Positions 24,215 to 35,624 of a stretch of 64,000 bases of DNA are shown one piece after another. A program made the position numbers and the translations under genes. Numbering within the stretch: the first letter of the stretch is position 1; every line of letters starts with the position of its first letter. The DNA lies in NCBI GenBank assembly GCA_910589415.1, contig OU342632.1:41467341-41531340 (forward strand), read 5' to 3'. Under the pieces are notes generated by a model. The model was not told the origin of the DNA and ran no database searches. It saw only the letters and a program-made list of their open reading frames with translations. Source of the stretch: Malachius bipustulatus (lineage: Eukaryota; Arthropoda; Insecta; Coleoptera; Melyridae).

Positions 24215-24489
24215 TGTAAATAATACTTTTAATTTTTATGTATATCAAGTAATTAACATTAATTTAATAATTATTGTTTTATTCGGACTATAATTACACT
24301 CGCGTTTCTAAATAGCTGTCGTCAAATATATTTTTATTGATAACGTTTTTACCTTTATTATCTGTGAGTACATAAAAATGAAAAGTTAATCAGCTGCTTA
24401 AAACCCATTGAAAGATAAAAAAGATAAAAGTTGCAGTTACAAAAATAATACTTTAATATAAAATAAACATTGTCTTTGCAAAACCGCTA

Positions 24490-25534
24490 CAGCTTGACAC
24501 ACGTAAGGTGGCCAGTGGCGCAGTAGCCTTTGGGGAGTGGCTTAATTTTCAAGTTTGTCAGATTTAACGAATTTTACTATCCATGCAGACAGGTTAAGAC
24601 TTTATGCAAAGTCAATTGAAATGACAAAAAAACTAAAAAGCACCAGATAATAGTAATTTCGGTACTGTCTTATCTTATCAGCACATAAAAAACGTATTGT
24701 TTATAAATTCATTAATATAGGTGTTTTTGAGTCATTATTACGGTAAGTCAATCAAATAATTTAAATCGCCGTCTTTTCCAATCCGCTTATTTATTAATTA
24801 AATAGGTATGTCAGTACTCGTCAAGTCAATGTGGACTAGCGAAGAGAGCGAAGGGAGCGTTCGATAATAATTTTATCTTTTTGGTTTTATTTAAATGTAA
24901 AATCGGACCGTACTGTCAACTTGACAACCCAGCATTTACTATTCAAATAGTGCGGCGTGGTTCAAAAATATTGAGCTAAACCTCGTGCTCGTGAGTTGTG
25001 AATTATGGTGACCGCATCTTCATATATAAAAAATAAAATACTTTTTGGCCAAAGTCGTGATACAAAAGTCGTTACTGAAGTAATAAAATTCCGTATTTTT
25101 TTTTTTTATTTTTTTTTAAAGAGGGAGCATCGGTCTTAACTGTGTAGGTAAGACATAGTCGCTTCACTCTGGTAATTTGGTTTTGAGACGAACTCTTTAG
25201 CCACACACACTTTTAAATTATATTTGCCTTTTAAACGTTCGATCGCTTGTTTTACTTTTCACAGACATTCGAAAATGAATCTGAAAAGTAAAGCGGGCCG
25301 AGGTGAGTTTCGAACCCGCGATCTATGGCTTCGTGAGCCAGCGGAGTACCGCTAGGCCACGCAAGTCACAATTCCGTATTTTAACATTAATTACAGAAAA
25401 TTCATTTTTAGTCAAGAAGTTTGATACTCAGTGTACCGACCACAGGCATGGTTTGAATAATGTCGCTTTCTTTCTAAAAACCTCTCGCTTCTCGATCTGC
25501 GCCTCTCAGCGGCCACCTTAGATGTGTCGACCTG
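24490..25534. mobile_element. 1.0-kb TIR element carrying a SINE insertion
   Basis: CAGCTTGACACACGTAAGGT plus GGCC (24490-24513) matches the inverse of 25511-25534 at 20 of 24 positions. TA flanks both ends. The inside contains the SINE at 25100-25369 and no transposase, so this is a non-autonomous element of about 770 bp before the SINE arrived. Confidence 0.7.
25100..25369 (-). mobile_element. tRNA-derived SINE with 13-bp target-site duplication
   Basis: On the minus strand the head contains a pol III A box TGGCCTAGCGG (25359-25349) and, 32 bp on, a B box GGTTCGAAACT (25316-25306), as in tRNA genes. A tRNA-unrelated body follows, then an A-rich tail (T-run at 25097-25120 on the plus strand). 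AATTCCGTATTTT occurs exactly at 25087-25099 and again at 25370-25382: a target-site duplication. The T-stem has a mismatch and the anticodon arm is irregular, so it is not a functional tRNA. Confidence 0.88.
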
Positions 25535-25558
25535 TACGTCATATAATTATTAAACATA

Positions 25559-26502
25559 TACAGGGTTATGCAAATTTCATGGTGCCAGTATTGGGATATC
25601 CTAAACCATTGAAGATACGAGGTCGGTTAAATTAGAGAAAAGTTGCGCTATTTTGTGGCCATCTCGAATCCGTCAAAACATGCAAGTTATCTGTGACCGT
25701 TCCTGAAATATCCTGAAAAAACTGAAAAATCGAGAAATCTTATTTTTACCATATCTTTCTTACAATTAGAAATTAATAAATTATTTTTCGTAGGCTTACA
25801 TAAGCCGTTATGAGCTATTCATCTGACGTTTCAAAAATTTTCAAAGCCGACTAGATCCCAGAGTTTTCAAGGTCAACTTTCGTTTTTCTTATGGCCGCCA
25901 TATTATTTTTTGATGTCGTTCGATATGAAAAAAATACTGAAAAGCAAAAATTAATAAATTTCAGAAAAAAAAATTGGAAAATGTTTTTCTTCTTTTTTCA
26001 AAGAAAAACAGAAAGTTTTTCGCTGAAATAGGTCAATATGGAGTCATACTGCTTGCGTTAAAAAAAAGAAGAACAAAAATTTTTTAAATTTATTTTTCAA
26101 AGTTTATTAGTTTTTGGTTTTTATTATTTTTTTCTCATCGAACGACATAAAAAAACAATATGGTGGCCATAAGAAAAACGAAAGTTGACTATGAAAACTC
26201 TAAGATCTAGTAGGCTTTGAAAATTTTTGAAACGCCAAATGAATAGCTCATAACGGCTTATGTAAACCTACGAAAAATTATTTATTAATTTCCAATTGTA
26301 AGGAAGATATGGCAAAAATAAGATTTCTCGATTTTTCAGTTTTTTCAGGATATTTCAGGAACGGTCCCAGATAACTTGCATGTTTTGACGGATTCGAAAT
26401 GGCCACAAAATAGCGCAACTTTTCTCTAATTTAAGCAACCCTGTATCTCTTATGGTTTAGTATATCCCAATACTGGCACCATGAAATTTGCATAACCCTG
26501 TA
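25559..26502. mobile_element. 944-bp near-perfect palindromic foldback element
   Basis: TACAGGGTTATGCAAATTTC at the left and its exact inverse at the right border two arms of about 470 bp with almost no loop (centre near 26035). Matched internal stretches include GGTGCCAGTATTGGGATAT, TCCGTCAAAACATGCAAGTT and CATAAGCCGTTATGAGC. No ORF. Single-arm relatives occur at 5217-5410, 17620-17890, 40630-40790, 41090-41370 and about 47090-47190. Confidence 0.9.
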
Positions 26503-26529
26503 GAGGCTCCGTTTTTTACATGAAAATAA

Positions 26530-28600
26530 GCTTATACAGGGTTTCTCATTAGTGCGGCAAAGTAGCTTTTATACTAGAATTCTAAATAATTCTAAAAAAA
26601 CTCATATGCCGCTCCACCAAGTATGATTTTACCCACTTTTTAAAAATATTTTTGTAATATACAGGTGGTCCTTTTATAAAATCACTACATCAACTTTGTT
26701 ATTTAATTTTCAAATACGAGGGTACTTTTTTTTCAAGTTTTAGATTGAGACCTAATTTCTGAGTAAAATTACATAATGTTGTCTTCACCACCTCTCCCGG
26801 TTTATGCGCTATATCAATTATTTAATGTAGCCGGCCAGAAAACTAATAAAATCAATTTCGTTTTTCATTATTAGAAATTATCGCATCATGCACCTACAAG
26901 GATACAAATGAAGGTGTTTAAATATCTATTGGGATGTTTAATTTTTATACAGGGTGTTCAAAAGCCAGCTACAAACTTTGAAGATTTCGAATCGATTTTT
27001 CTTGTTTATTTTAAATACAACACCCTGTATATTATCATGTCATCAATTAGGTATTGAAGTTCTCCTTCAACCTATTATAAGGTCTCCTTTTTGAACTTTC
27101 TAAACTCTCATAGTTTAGAAGTTAGAGAAATTTCTTTGGAAAATATTGGAAAATAACTAAAATTATTGATAATCAAGAAAATTGATAATAATACACGTCA
27201 AGAAAGTTGACGTGTACCTACGTGTGAGATTTTTTTTTCAAAAAAACATGTTTTCTCTGAAAGATAAATTTTATAACGAAGATATAAGCACCCTGTAAAC
27301 ATAGGAAAATTCCTGTTGGAAGTTCAGATTCTGAACTCCCAGACGTGGAATGTCGTATATACGTGGAATATATACAAGAGCAGTAGGTATGAAGACCGTT
27401 TTGTCATTTTGATGATGATTCTGTGCCCTTAGCAAATTTCCAGACAGAAAACTCAGAAAAACTAAATAAAAAAGAACCACTGAAATGAAAAAATTGACAC
27501 AAGAAGATATTAACAAATTGTTGAGTTTTTAGGTTCACATTTGTTGCCAGATTATGTGTCTTGAGCCAAAAAATGGCCAACATTCTGTACAATGGTATGA
27601 TGATAATATTCTATCACTGATTTCAGATTACTGCGGCATAGAGCCAATAATCAAAGTAAAATAATTATTTCCAATAATGAAAGAAAAGAAATCACTTACC
27701 TTGATATCGTCAAACAGTCACCGAGTTTTTTGTTATGGTTGATGTTGTGGTGGCGAATGCTTGACAAAAGAGTTAGGAGACATTTTGGAGAAGAATTTGG
27801 AGAAGAAACAGAGCCAGTTGCTCTTATTTTCTTCAAAAAAATCCTTATCGGACAATTGTTGTGTAAGCAAAGTTTTTCAGCCAGCGGAGAACAGACTAAT
27901 AAGTTTGACAGCAGGATATCCACCAAAAGTAAGATATATTGAATTACGATCCAATCAGCTCCGATTGGACCATTTAGTCAGAAAACAAACAACCAGCCAG
28001 TTAGTTTGTAATATGGTATGCGAAGGGATTTTTCCCCAAGAACATCGCAAAAAAATAGCCTTTACTATATAAAAATTTAAAACCCATCAACATAAACATA
28101 CGGTCTTGGGAAGACCAGAGAGTCAATTTTTAAACCATAATCTAGGAAACGTCTGTTATGAAGGTTCCATCATCTGTAAGGATGATCGGTTGCATGGCGA
28201 TTTTAGAAAGATTTGGTTCTAAAAACGCATGCATAGCATTATACAAAATTGCACAAAATCACCTGATACGAGGCCATGAAAAAAAAATTATATTGATCTT
28301 CTGTAGTGCTTCAATAAAGTGAAGTAACTGTCAATCTCGCTAATGGAGTAACATACGATGTCTGCGTAAATAAACCTGTTCAAACTGTGTCGAGTAAGAG
28401 CAAATATGGTACTAAATCCCATGGAGGATACGAATGATATAATCCACCCGACTTCGAACCCAAAATAATATACCTATCACGACATGGCCTGAACAGCCTC
28501 AAACGCTTTTACACAAGTAAAACAACTGACAGATAAAAATAGTTTTATTTATATTCTCACAGATTCAGTAAAACTATAGGTACATTTTATTTCCTTCACA
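26530..28600. other. Intergenic DNA with small TACAGGGT elements, no supported gene
   Basis: An 82-bp mini-element (26948-27029) has ACAGGGTGTT / AACACCCTGT ends. Lone ends occur at 26533 (TACAGGGTTTC) and 27287 (CACCCTGTA). Overlapping frames at 27696-28072 show no recognisable domain. Confidence 0.45.
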
Positions 28601-28603
28601 ATC

Positions 28604-29902
28604 TCAAAGGGCACCTGTTTCGTATGCGAACTCAACTAGATTTCTTATCCTCTCGAGCATCACTTGTTTATTTGTAACTCCTTTCTTCAAGGTGTGGGTG
28701 ACGTGATCATCTCCAGTATTTTGAATGTCTTGATCACTAGCAACATCATCTTTGTCCATAAGTCTCATCTTATGCTGAAAAAATGGTACAACGAAAACAG
28801 CTTTTGCATGAATTTTCCACTCCGTCTGAAGAGCCGAGAAAGGATACACTTCATTTGGATCCAACCCGAATATTCTGACAGTTGCTGATAGACTGTCGTA
28901 GTAAATTCGAAGAAACTGGTCGAAGTTGTCAAAAATTTCTTTTGAAGCACCAGAAAAAAGAAAATATGCCAAGTCAAATACTGGAGTACCAACATTCATA
29001 ATCTGCCAGTCTAAGAAATATACTTCTTCTAATTTTTGCTCCTCTGACACGCTCTAAAAATATTTTTAAATAAAAAAATATATACATAATTATATTATTG
29101 TTACACCTGGATAAGTTAGGTACTTACTTACCGAATATCTGAACAACATATTAGTGGTTAAACAATCACCATGTAGAATACATTCATATTTGTCTTTATA
29201 CTGCGCAGGTTCTTCCAGAAGGTCTTGATAATGCTCATATAGCTTCAGGCGGTCCAAAATTTCCTTTTTGATATCTGAACCTTCCAGAAATTCCACAACT
29301 TCATCAAATACGACTTTAAACATTTTATAAATGGCGGGATGTTTAACAAATATTTGAGTCGACCATTTTATTTTGCTCTTAATGTCCAAAAACTTCTCGG
29401 GAAATTTACATTTGTAAGCCAGAAATGCACCATGAGTCCTTCCATATTGTTGCAATATTGAAACTGCATGTGTTTTGTCTATCAAATTCCTTTTATCAAA
29501 ATTAATGAAACCTCGTTTTCTGAGATTTTCCAAGGCTACAAGTCTCTCATTTGGTCTAGATAAGTTTCCATAATATTTTGGAACTGCCAGTAATGGTTTA
29601 TAAACTCCATAACTTTCCTGGAATTTCTGTATTTGCGGGTAGATTTCAGTATAAAAAATTATCTCGTTGTCATATGCCTCAATAAACTGAAACTCGTCTT
29701 GTATCTTTTCATTGCTAATGCATTGTTTTACAACTAGGTTTAAATGTTCATTGAACTCACTTGTTATGGAAGCGAATACTATTTCACTAGTAAATCCCTC
29801 ACCTTTCAAGTCTGCTAATTTGATATCTATAGTGAATTTAATAAATTTTTCTCGTTCAGCAATTTGTTTCAGCAACTCTAAAACTAACTCTTTGGAATTC
29901 AT
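28604..29902 (-). CDS. EcKL-5: ecdysteroid-kinase-like protein with altered catalytic loop
   Basis: Exon 1 is 29902-29132 (257 codons, ATG of MNSKELVLELLKQ), the 78-bp intron is TCG|GTAAGT...TTTTTAG|AGC, phase 0, and exon 2 is 29053-28604 (149 residues plus stop): 406 residues. The family frame is complete: GEGFTSEIVFA, ALENLRKRGFINFD, LDWQ (D272, Q274), VGTPVFDLAYFLF. The catalytic loop reads HGDCLTTN (244-251): the tryptophan of HGDxWxxN, kept in all six other exon-1 copies here, is leucine. H, D and final N remain, so catalysis is not excluded but substrate placement may differ. AATAAA lies at 28591-28586, 13 bp past the stop. Most upstream of the compact cluster. Confidence 0.91.
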
Positions 29903-29939
29903 TATAGCAAGTATTTACCAATTTTACTGCGTGGATAAT

Positions 29940-32850
29940 AGTACCCTCCGGAATTGGATTAAAGTTGTTATGAAGGAACACTTTTTATCACAATTTTGTA
30001 GGTTGTCACCGCTGAGAAGTATAATATATAACTCGTATTATATAGAGCTATTGCTATTAGTAGCCGCTGCGCGGCGAGATAATTATTCCGAACGATTTTT
30101 AAACAGTGTTGTCAATAAATAAAACGGTGTTGTCAAAATGTGCAAAAAAGTGTACAGCTTTCAAAAAGATCTACCTCTAGTATCTATTTGTTTTGTTGTT
30201 AACTACTCTTTTATGAAGACCTTGTTTATGAATGAAAGTATACCTATATAAATCTCGGTTATGACTACCTAATTAACATTTTCTGTGTTTTCAAATTCGT
30301 TTAGTGTCAGTATAATACTGACCTAGTCCAACCAAATAAACGCTAAATCATCAGATAAGGTCATGATAATCAAATTTAGAAGTCGCCACAGGTAAATTCG
30401 AGATTACATAATATGTACACACATTGGAGTACATCATATTAGGAATGAAATAATAATAAAAATGTAAAGCAGCTCCTATACGTTCGGTAACGTTGTGCAA
30501 TATTATCAATTTCTGTAATATTATGAACTATTATGCTAGTTCTAATTACGTTATTGATTTTGTTGATTTTGAAAATATCACCACATTCACAAAAAGTAAA
30601 AAAGAATGTAGTTTGCGTCAAAATAATTTTTTTATGGTAGACGACTCAGAAAAAAATATGTTGTTTTAAATAAACTTTACTCGTTAAAATTTATAATGCA
30701 GATGCTATAATTAAAAAAATTAACATACATTTTTTTTCTTTCTAAAAGAAATAATAATGAAAAAAAAAAACTATAGGTAGGTAGTATTATAGTTTTAGTA
30801 GTGCCCAGAGACAACATACTATAAAGAGACCGTCAGATCGACGGACAAAAATGGGTACACTGTTCACGCGCATTCCGGTAGCGCATCGCGCATTGCGGAC
30901 GATTTCTAAACTAAAATGAAGCTGCCTTTAGATCTTAATTCTCATTTTGACATAATCTGACGTTTAGTTTTGCAATTGTCTAAAATTTGATTTATTTAAT
31001 TTGAGTATTTTATCAAACTAATAATAAATTTTAGATGAACTTTACCTTGAAAGTACATTTTTAGAAATATAATTTATAATAATTTACTCAATTAATAACT
31101 GTATAACGTAAAACTTTCGCATATTTGTTGACTTTTGAAAGGTAAGTGCAATGCTGTTTCATGCTCTTGTAGGTAATAGAAATTATTTTAAATAAATCAA
31201 AAAAAACTCTTTCTGCAATGCGAAATATGTAATTATTTTAGGAACCACATTCTGTTCCTGTTTCTCTGCTAAAACTCTTCCTTCTCAGTAAAAGCATCAA
31301 ATGAAGGTCTATGCATTCTTTGTCTTGATATTTTTTACAAAAGAAGGAACAGAATGAAGAAAAAGTTTGCTTATTTTTGTCTAAAGAATATGCGTAATTT
31401 TTTTTGTAATTTTTGAGAATAAGAGGGCTAATCCTCTGCAGAAGGATAAATCGCCTTCTGACTCTTGGAATTTTTCTTTAAAACGTCTGCTGCTCCACTG
31501 GAAACTTAATTAATAAAAAAAAAAATATTTTTTTGTAATTCCTTTCAGAGAGATCCTTTTTCGGCTTCCCTTTTGAAGAAGACCAAGTTACGTGACCTAC
31601 CACTTCGGTGGATCGTAGCTATAGGCTATAGGTACATAATATACACATCTTAACCAAGCGACGGCGTCTGCGGTACACGATCCAGTAGATGATGCCTGGA
31701 ATGCCTTTTATGTTAAAATTATTAACAACAATATTATTATTGTAATTTTATTTTCCTGGAAAAGTCTTTCCACGTTGAGAAAACTGTTTAAATAGAAGCA
31801 TCTTCTGTAAAAACTGGACCTGTATTTATGTAAAGAAAATTTTGTAGGAAGCATTTGTTGCAATTATTACAATTATTAAGTATACTCGTATATATTGTGC
31901 CTCTATTAAGAATAAAGAAGTTTTATATTGATGCCTCGAAGTTTATTTTTTGTTGAAGTGGCGACACTTCAACCGTAAAAATAATTTTTCAAATAATAAT
32001 TAAGTATAAATTTAAATTTGAATATCCCGCGCTTACCAATGATATCTCCGGTAGCCCAGGTAGTCGCCACCGTCGCAGGTTACCTAGAGTCTAACGTGTA
32101 ATCGAACACTCTATTATATTATCTTTCTCTATGGTAGTGCCCACTAAAAATTTCACACCATATTGTAATTTTGTAATTTTTTCGTATGACTTGGTTTTCG
32201 AGTTATTGATTGTTTACGAAATTGACAATTTTGTATTTTTAATGTGTGCGAATTTTCGTTTATTTTGAATTTTTGGTCCGCAGCTTCTAAAAAAATTTAA
32301 ATTACTCGAAACCGAACAATCTCAAAAAAAAATCAAAATGGGTTTTGAAGGGGACATTAAATACAACATTTTGTTTCCCTTTTCATTGATTATATTGATT
32401 ATGAATAATTTTTAGTACCTACATTAATAATAGTACAATATACAATAAGGCAATTGTCGGTTGGTTTTTGCTATTTTTTAAGTGTTTTGTTATAGATGTA
32501 TATTATCTTTTAAATCAAGGCAATATCTCAATTGCTGAAAAAGTTAAAGATTAAAAAATTACATTTTGCAATTTTACTAGCATAGGTACTAAAATTCGCA
32601 ATTTTTTATTATTATTCCCTAAAAATTGAAATATAGAGACCAAAACAAATTGAAAATGTAGCGTTTAAATTGACAAACTTACGAAATATTTGTTAGATAG
32701 TCGACCAAGAGAAATAACGAAGTGATCTAATTGTTAAACTGTCATATTTTATGACTTCAACAATATTTCAATAATCCAAAAATTGATAAAATGACAGAAG
32801 TCGTTTCGTTATATCTGTGATCCAACTATACCTACTAAGATAAGTATACT
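29940..32850. other. Intergenic DNA, no supported gene
   Basis: AT-rich. A CTATATAATAC stretch (minus strand, about 30048-30038), roughly 140 bp before the EcKL-5 ATG, could be a TATA box but is unproven. A GC-richer patch lies at 30830-30905. No coding signal or repeat structure was resolved in the rest. Confidence 0.35.
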
Positions 32851-33069
32851 AAAAAAAAAATATTTTTTTCTGCGACGAGCGAAAAGTGTGACCTTTTTTC
32901 CCTGTTAACAGGTAGAAAAATGCCTCATTATTATGAGCTGCATCTTATCGGGGAAATAAATGAATTAGCAGGGAAATAAATGAGTACTTATTTCCCCGAA
33001 ATGGTGGCTTAGGTATAGCTACTATTAACACTCAGATATCATTAAATTTATATCAAATATACGTAAAGG

Positions 33070-33455
33070 AAAGTTACCTTATTATCCAAATGGCAATTAT
33101 TAAGGGAATTTTCATAACAATCACTATCCATATTATTAAATTCACTCATCGAAAACTAACAAGAATCTTTGCAAAACTGTCTTCAATTTTAATTACATTA
33201 ATATGACGTTTACGTAATTAAATTGTTTTTAATTAAAATACGCCAATAACACTGTCTCAGAGAAAGAGCTGGATTTTTTTTGGCATTCCATTGCATTAGT
33301 CTTGAATACGCGTTTTCATAAACTTTTTGTGATTTACTTGGTAGTAATTTCGCCGATGCCTCTTCTGCTAATTTTATTAGTTCTGGAGGTGTAAGTGAAA
33401 AGGATTTTTCACAACAATCACTATTATTATCCATTGAACAATCAAACTCATCCAT
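33070..33455 (-). pseudogene. Crypton-like tyrosine-recombinase N-terminal fragment (two starts)
   Basis: The frame from the ATG at 33455 reads MDEFDCSMDNNSD, an acidic leader, then LTPPELIKLAEEASAKLLPS and SKSQKVYENAYSRLMQWNAK. This pattern is seen at the N-terminus of insect Crypton-like / KIAA1958-type tyrosine recombinases (SAM-like core-binding domain). Near 33265 the expected SETVLLAYF appears only in a different frame, followed by a stop, so it is frameshifted and truncated; no catalytic R-H-R-Y part is present. A second leader-like start (MSEFNNMDSDCYEN) lies at about 33149-33090 and is also cut short. Family assignment rests on pattern memory of the block. Confidence 0.6.
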
Positions 33456-33685
33456 CTAAAACTTTATATGTACCTAATTGCGAAATAAACTGTCATGAAT
33501 GAATAATTAAATTGACATTATAAGGATTTTTAATATTTCGTTTCCAGGCAACGTCAATTACGATAAAAGACAGTTTGAAAATCCAAGTTTAACATAAATC
33601 ATTTTTCCGACATAATTTTCAGTTATCTAACTACGTTTTTCGACATTCTAACACTGATATTTCTTCTCGCAGAAAAAAATTGTAT

Positions 33686-33826
33686 ATCACACACGAGAAA
33701 AAAGTGCGATTTTAGCTCTCGATGTGTTTGTCCCCTCCGCTAACGCGTCGGGGACGAAACCACATCTCGAGCTAAAATCTATCACTTTTTTCCCTTGTAT
33801 AATAAATAACTATTGTTACATCAATT
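33686..33826. repeat. Hairpin repeat upstream of the Crypton-like fragment
   Basis: ACGAGAAAAAAGTGCGATTT TAGCTCTCGATGTG is answered by CACATCTCGAGCTAAAATCT ATCACTTTTTTCCC: arms of about 38 bp around a GC-rich loop (CCGCTAACGCGTCGGGGACG). A looser relative (GCGAAAAGTGTGACCTTTTTTC) lies at 32879-32900. Confidence 0.65.
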
Positions 33827-34687
33827 TGTTTAGGCCTTTTTTTTTCCTTTGACCTTAGATATAATATTAGCTATAAAATTATATTGATATAAATTATTTT
33901 TATTACACCTACAAATACTTAAAATAGCAAAAACCAACAAAAAAAATTACTATAATTATTGTAATAAAAAGAAACTTGATGAAAATTGAGCTTTTGGTAC
34001 ATTTTATGCTTTATCGACTAGACTCACCTACGAATTGTCACTTAATTCCTATCTTGACAAGTGAATTGAAAGCAAAAGTCAATCAGGATAGAGATGCGCG
34101 GTTGACAGGTAGTTGCTATATATGTAGCTACGAAAAACTTCCATCTTTTCGAAATACAAAAAAGTAAAAATGTCAGTTTGGTTAATATTTGTGTTATTTA
34201 CATTCAATATAATAAATATTAATAATTATTAGTAATACTGGTCATAATCTTATGTATTAAAAACTTAATAATCGGCATTGGGGCGCAATGATGTATCATT
34301 TATGTAAAAAATTACACTTACCTATGTAATTTTTAAAATGTAGGTAAGTATACATATAAGAAAATCATAATATACTCGTATTATGTAGTTTTACATAATA
34401 TGCATTTTTAGTTTTACATGCGCGTGTAGTAAGTGCGACCTTTGACCGTTGACATAAACGATACATCATATAGCCCCTATTATTGTGGAAACAGTAATTG
34501 CCTTTTATTTTATATTTATTTTAGTTAATATAATTAGTCATATTATGTCATTTCATAATTATTAATAAATTTCAATTTTATATAGTTTTATACATAAAGT
34601 TATAGTATTAAAGAATGAACAAGGGCCCGATCGCTCCCGAAACGTTTAAAAAAAATATATGTTTTTTATTTATTTATTTCAACCAAT

Positions 34688-35202
34688 CCCAAACAGCACA
34701 CAACATCCAATGGCCGTCCCCATTGTGTCGATAATACGTACATGACGTCCATGGACCTTTTGCGCTACGTCCATTAGGATAATACGTACATCAGAGGACG
34801 TCCGTTCGATGCCCTTGTATGTACAATCCCAAATCATCTCCGAGTTTGGGCATCCAATTAATGGACATATACTGTGACTTAAAATGGAAATCGCCATATC
34901 GACACTTTTTATATTTATTATTTATTTATTTATATAATTTATTCACATAATGTACGCTATGAACATCCATGTTTGTGACAATGGATGTCCAGAGGAAATT
35001 TTTTGAATTATACAAATTTGATCCAAAAGTAGTCCAGACTTTAATTCATAACAATGGACGTCCCAAACTGTGTCATTTGTATCATCCACTGGACATCCAC
35101 TGAATGTACGATGTCCATATGTGGATGGCCAATGGATGTTATGGAAGTCCACAGTAGTAATAACAATGGACATCCACTGGATGCTATTGTGTGCTGTTTG
35201 GG
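34688..35202. mobile_element. 515-bp TIR element with ATGGACGTCC-type repeats
   Basis: CCCAAACAGCACA (34688-34700) and its exact inverse TGTGCTGTTTGGG (35190-35202) form the ends. Inside, imperfect units of ATCCAATGGACGTCCA type recur in both orientations near each end (for example GGACGTCCGT at 34797; CATCCACTGGACATCC at 35083). Same family as the element at 49355-50328. Confidence 0.8.
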
Positions 35203-35339
35203 AAGAACCGAAATCCCAAACATAAATTATAAAAAATTATTTATAAAGAGAGGGAATTTAATTAGTGTGTTGGGAATTCAGTAATTGGAGTCATTTTTGT
35301 ACCTGGGAGATAACTAAGATATTAAGTTTAAAAAAAATT

Positions 35340-35530
35340 ACCCTTTATTCTTTCAAGATTTTGAGGAGTAATTTCACAAACGCTTTTCAGCTGTTACCTG
35401 CCAAAGTTGCGATGATCCAAACTGCATAGTCGCTGCATTGATCTTACCTGTGTTGAGGACATGCGTACAGAAACTTTCAGCTTTTAGGAAATAACGAAGG
35501 GCCGGCAGTCGCAGGCTCTTACTTTATAGG
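35340..35530. repeat. ~190-bp dispersed repeat, copy 1
   Basis: Shares TTCAAGATTTTGAGGAGT, TTTCAGCTGTTA, ATGATCCAAACT and CATAGTCGCTGCATT with 48190-48425, ending at GGCAGTCGC(A/G)G(G)GCTCTTA. No ORF; class unknown. Confidence 0.75.
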
Positions 35531-35624
35531 TGCTTATATAATTTAAATTACCTTTTTTTTATTTTTTAGATAATATATTTTAACATTCCAAAACGATATA
35601 TATGGATAACTTCTTAAACAGAAG

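Noticed and set aside
25295..25369. tRNA gene on the minus strand
   Set aside because: A and B boxes are present, but the stems carry mismatches, the anticodon loop is irregular, and the sequence is the head of a SINE with an A-rich tail and 13-bp target duplication.
27696..28072. Possible host gene from overlapping frames on both strands
   Set aside because: No domain, splice partner or paralog is recognised, and the frames overlap on both strands as expected by chance.
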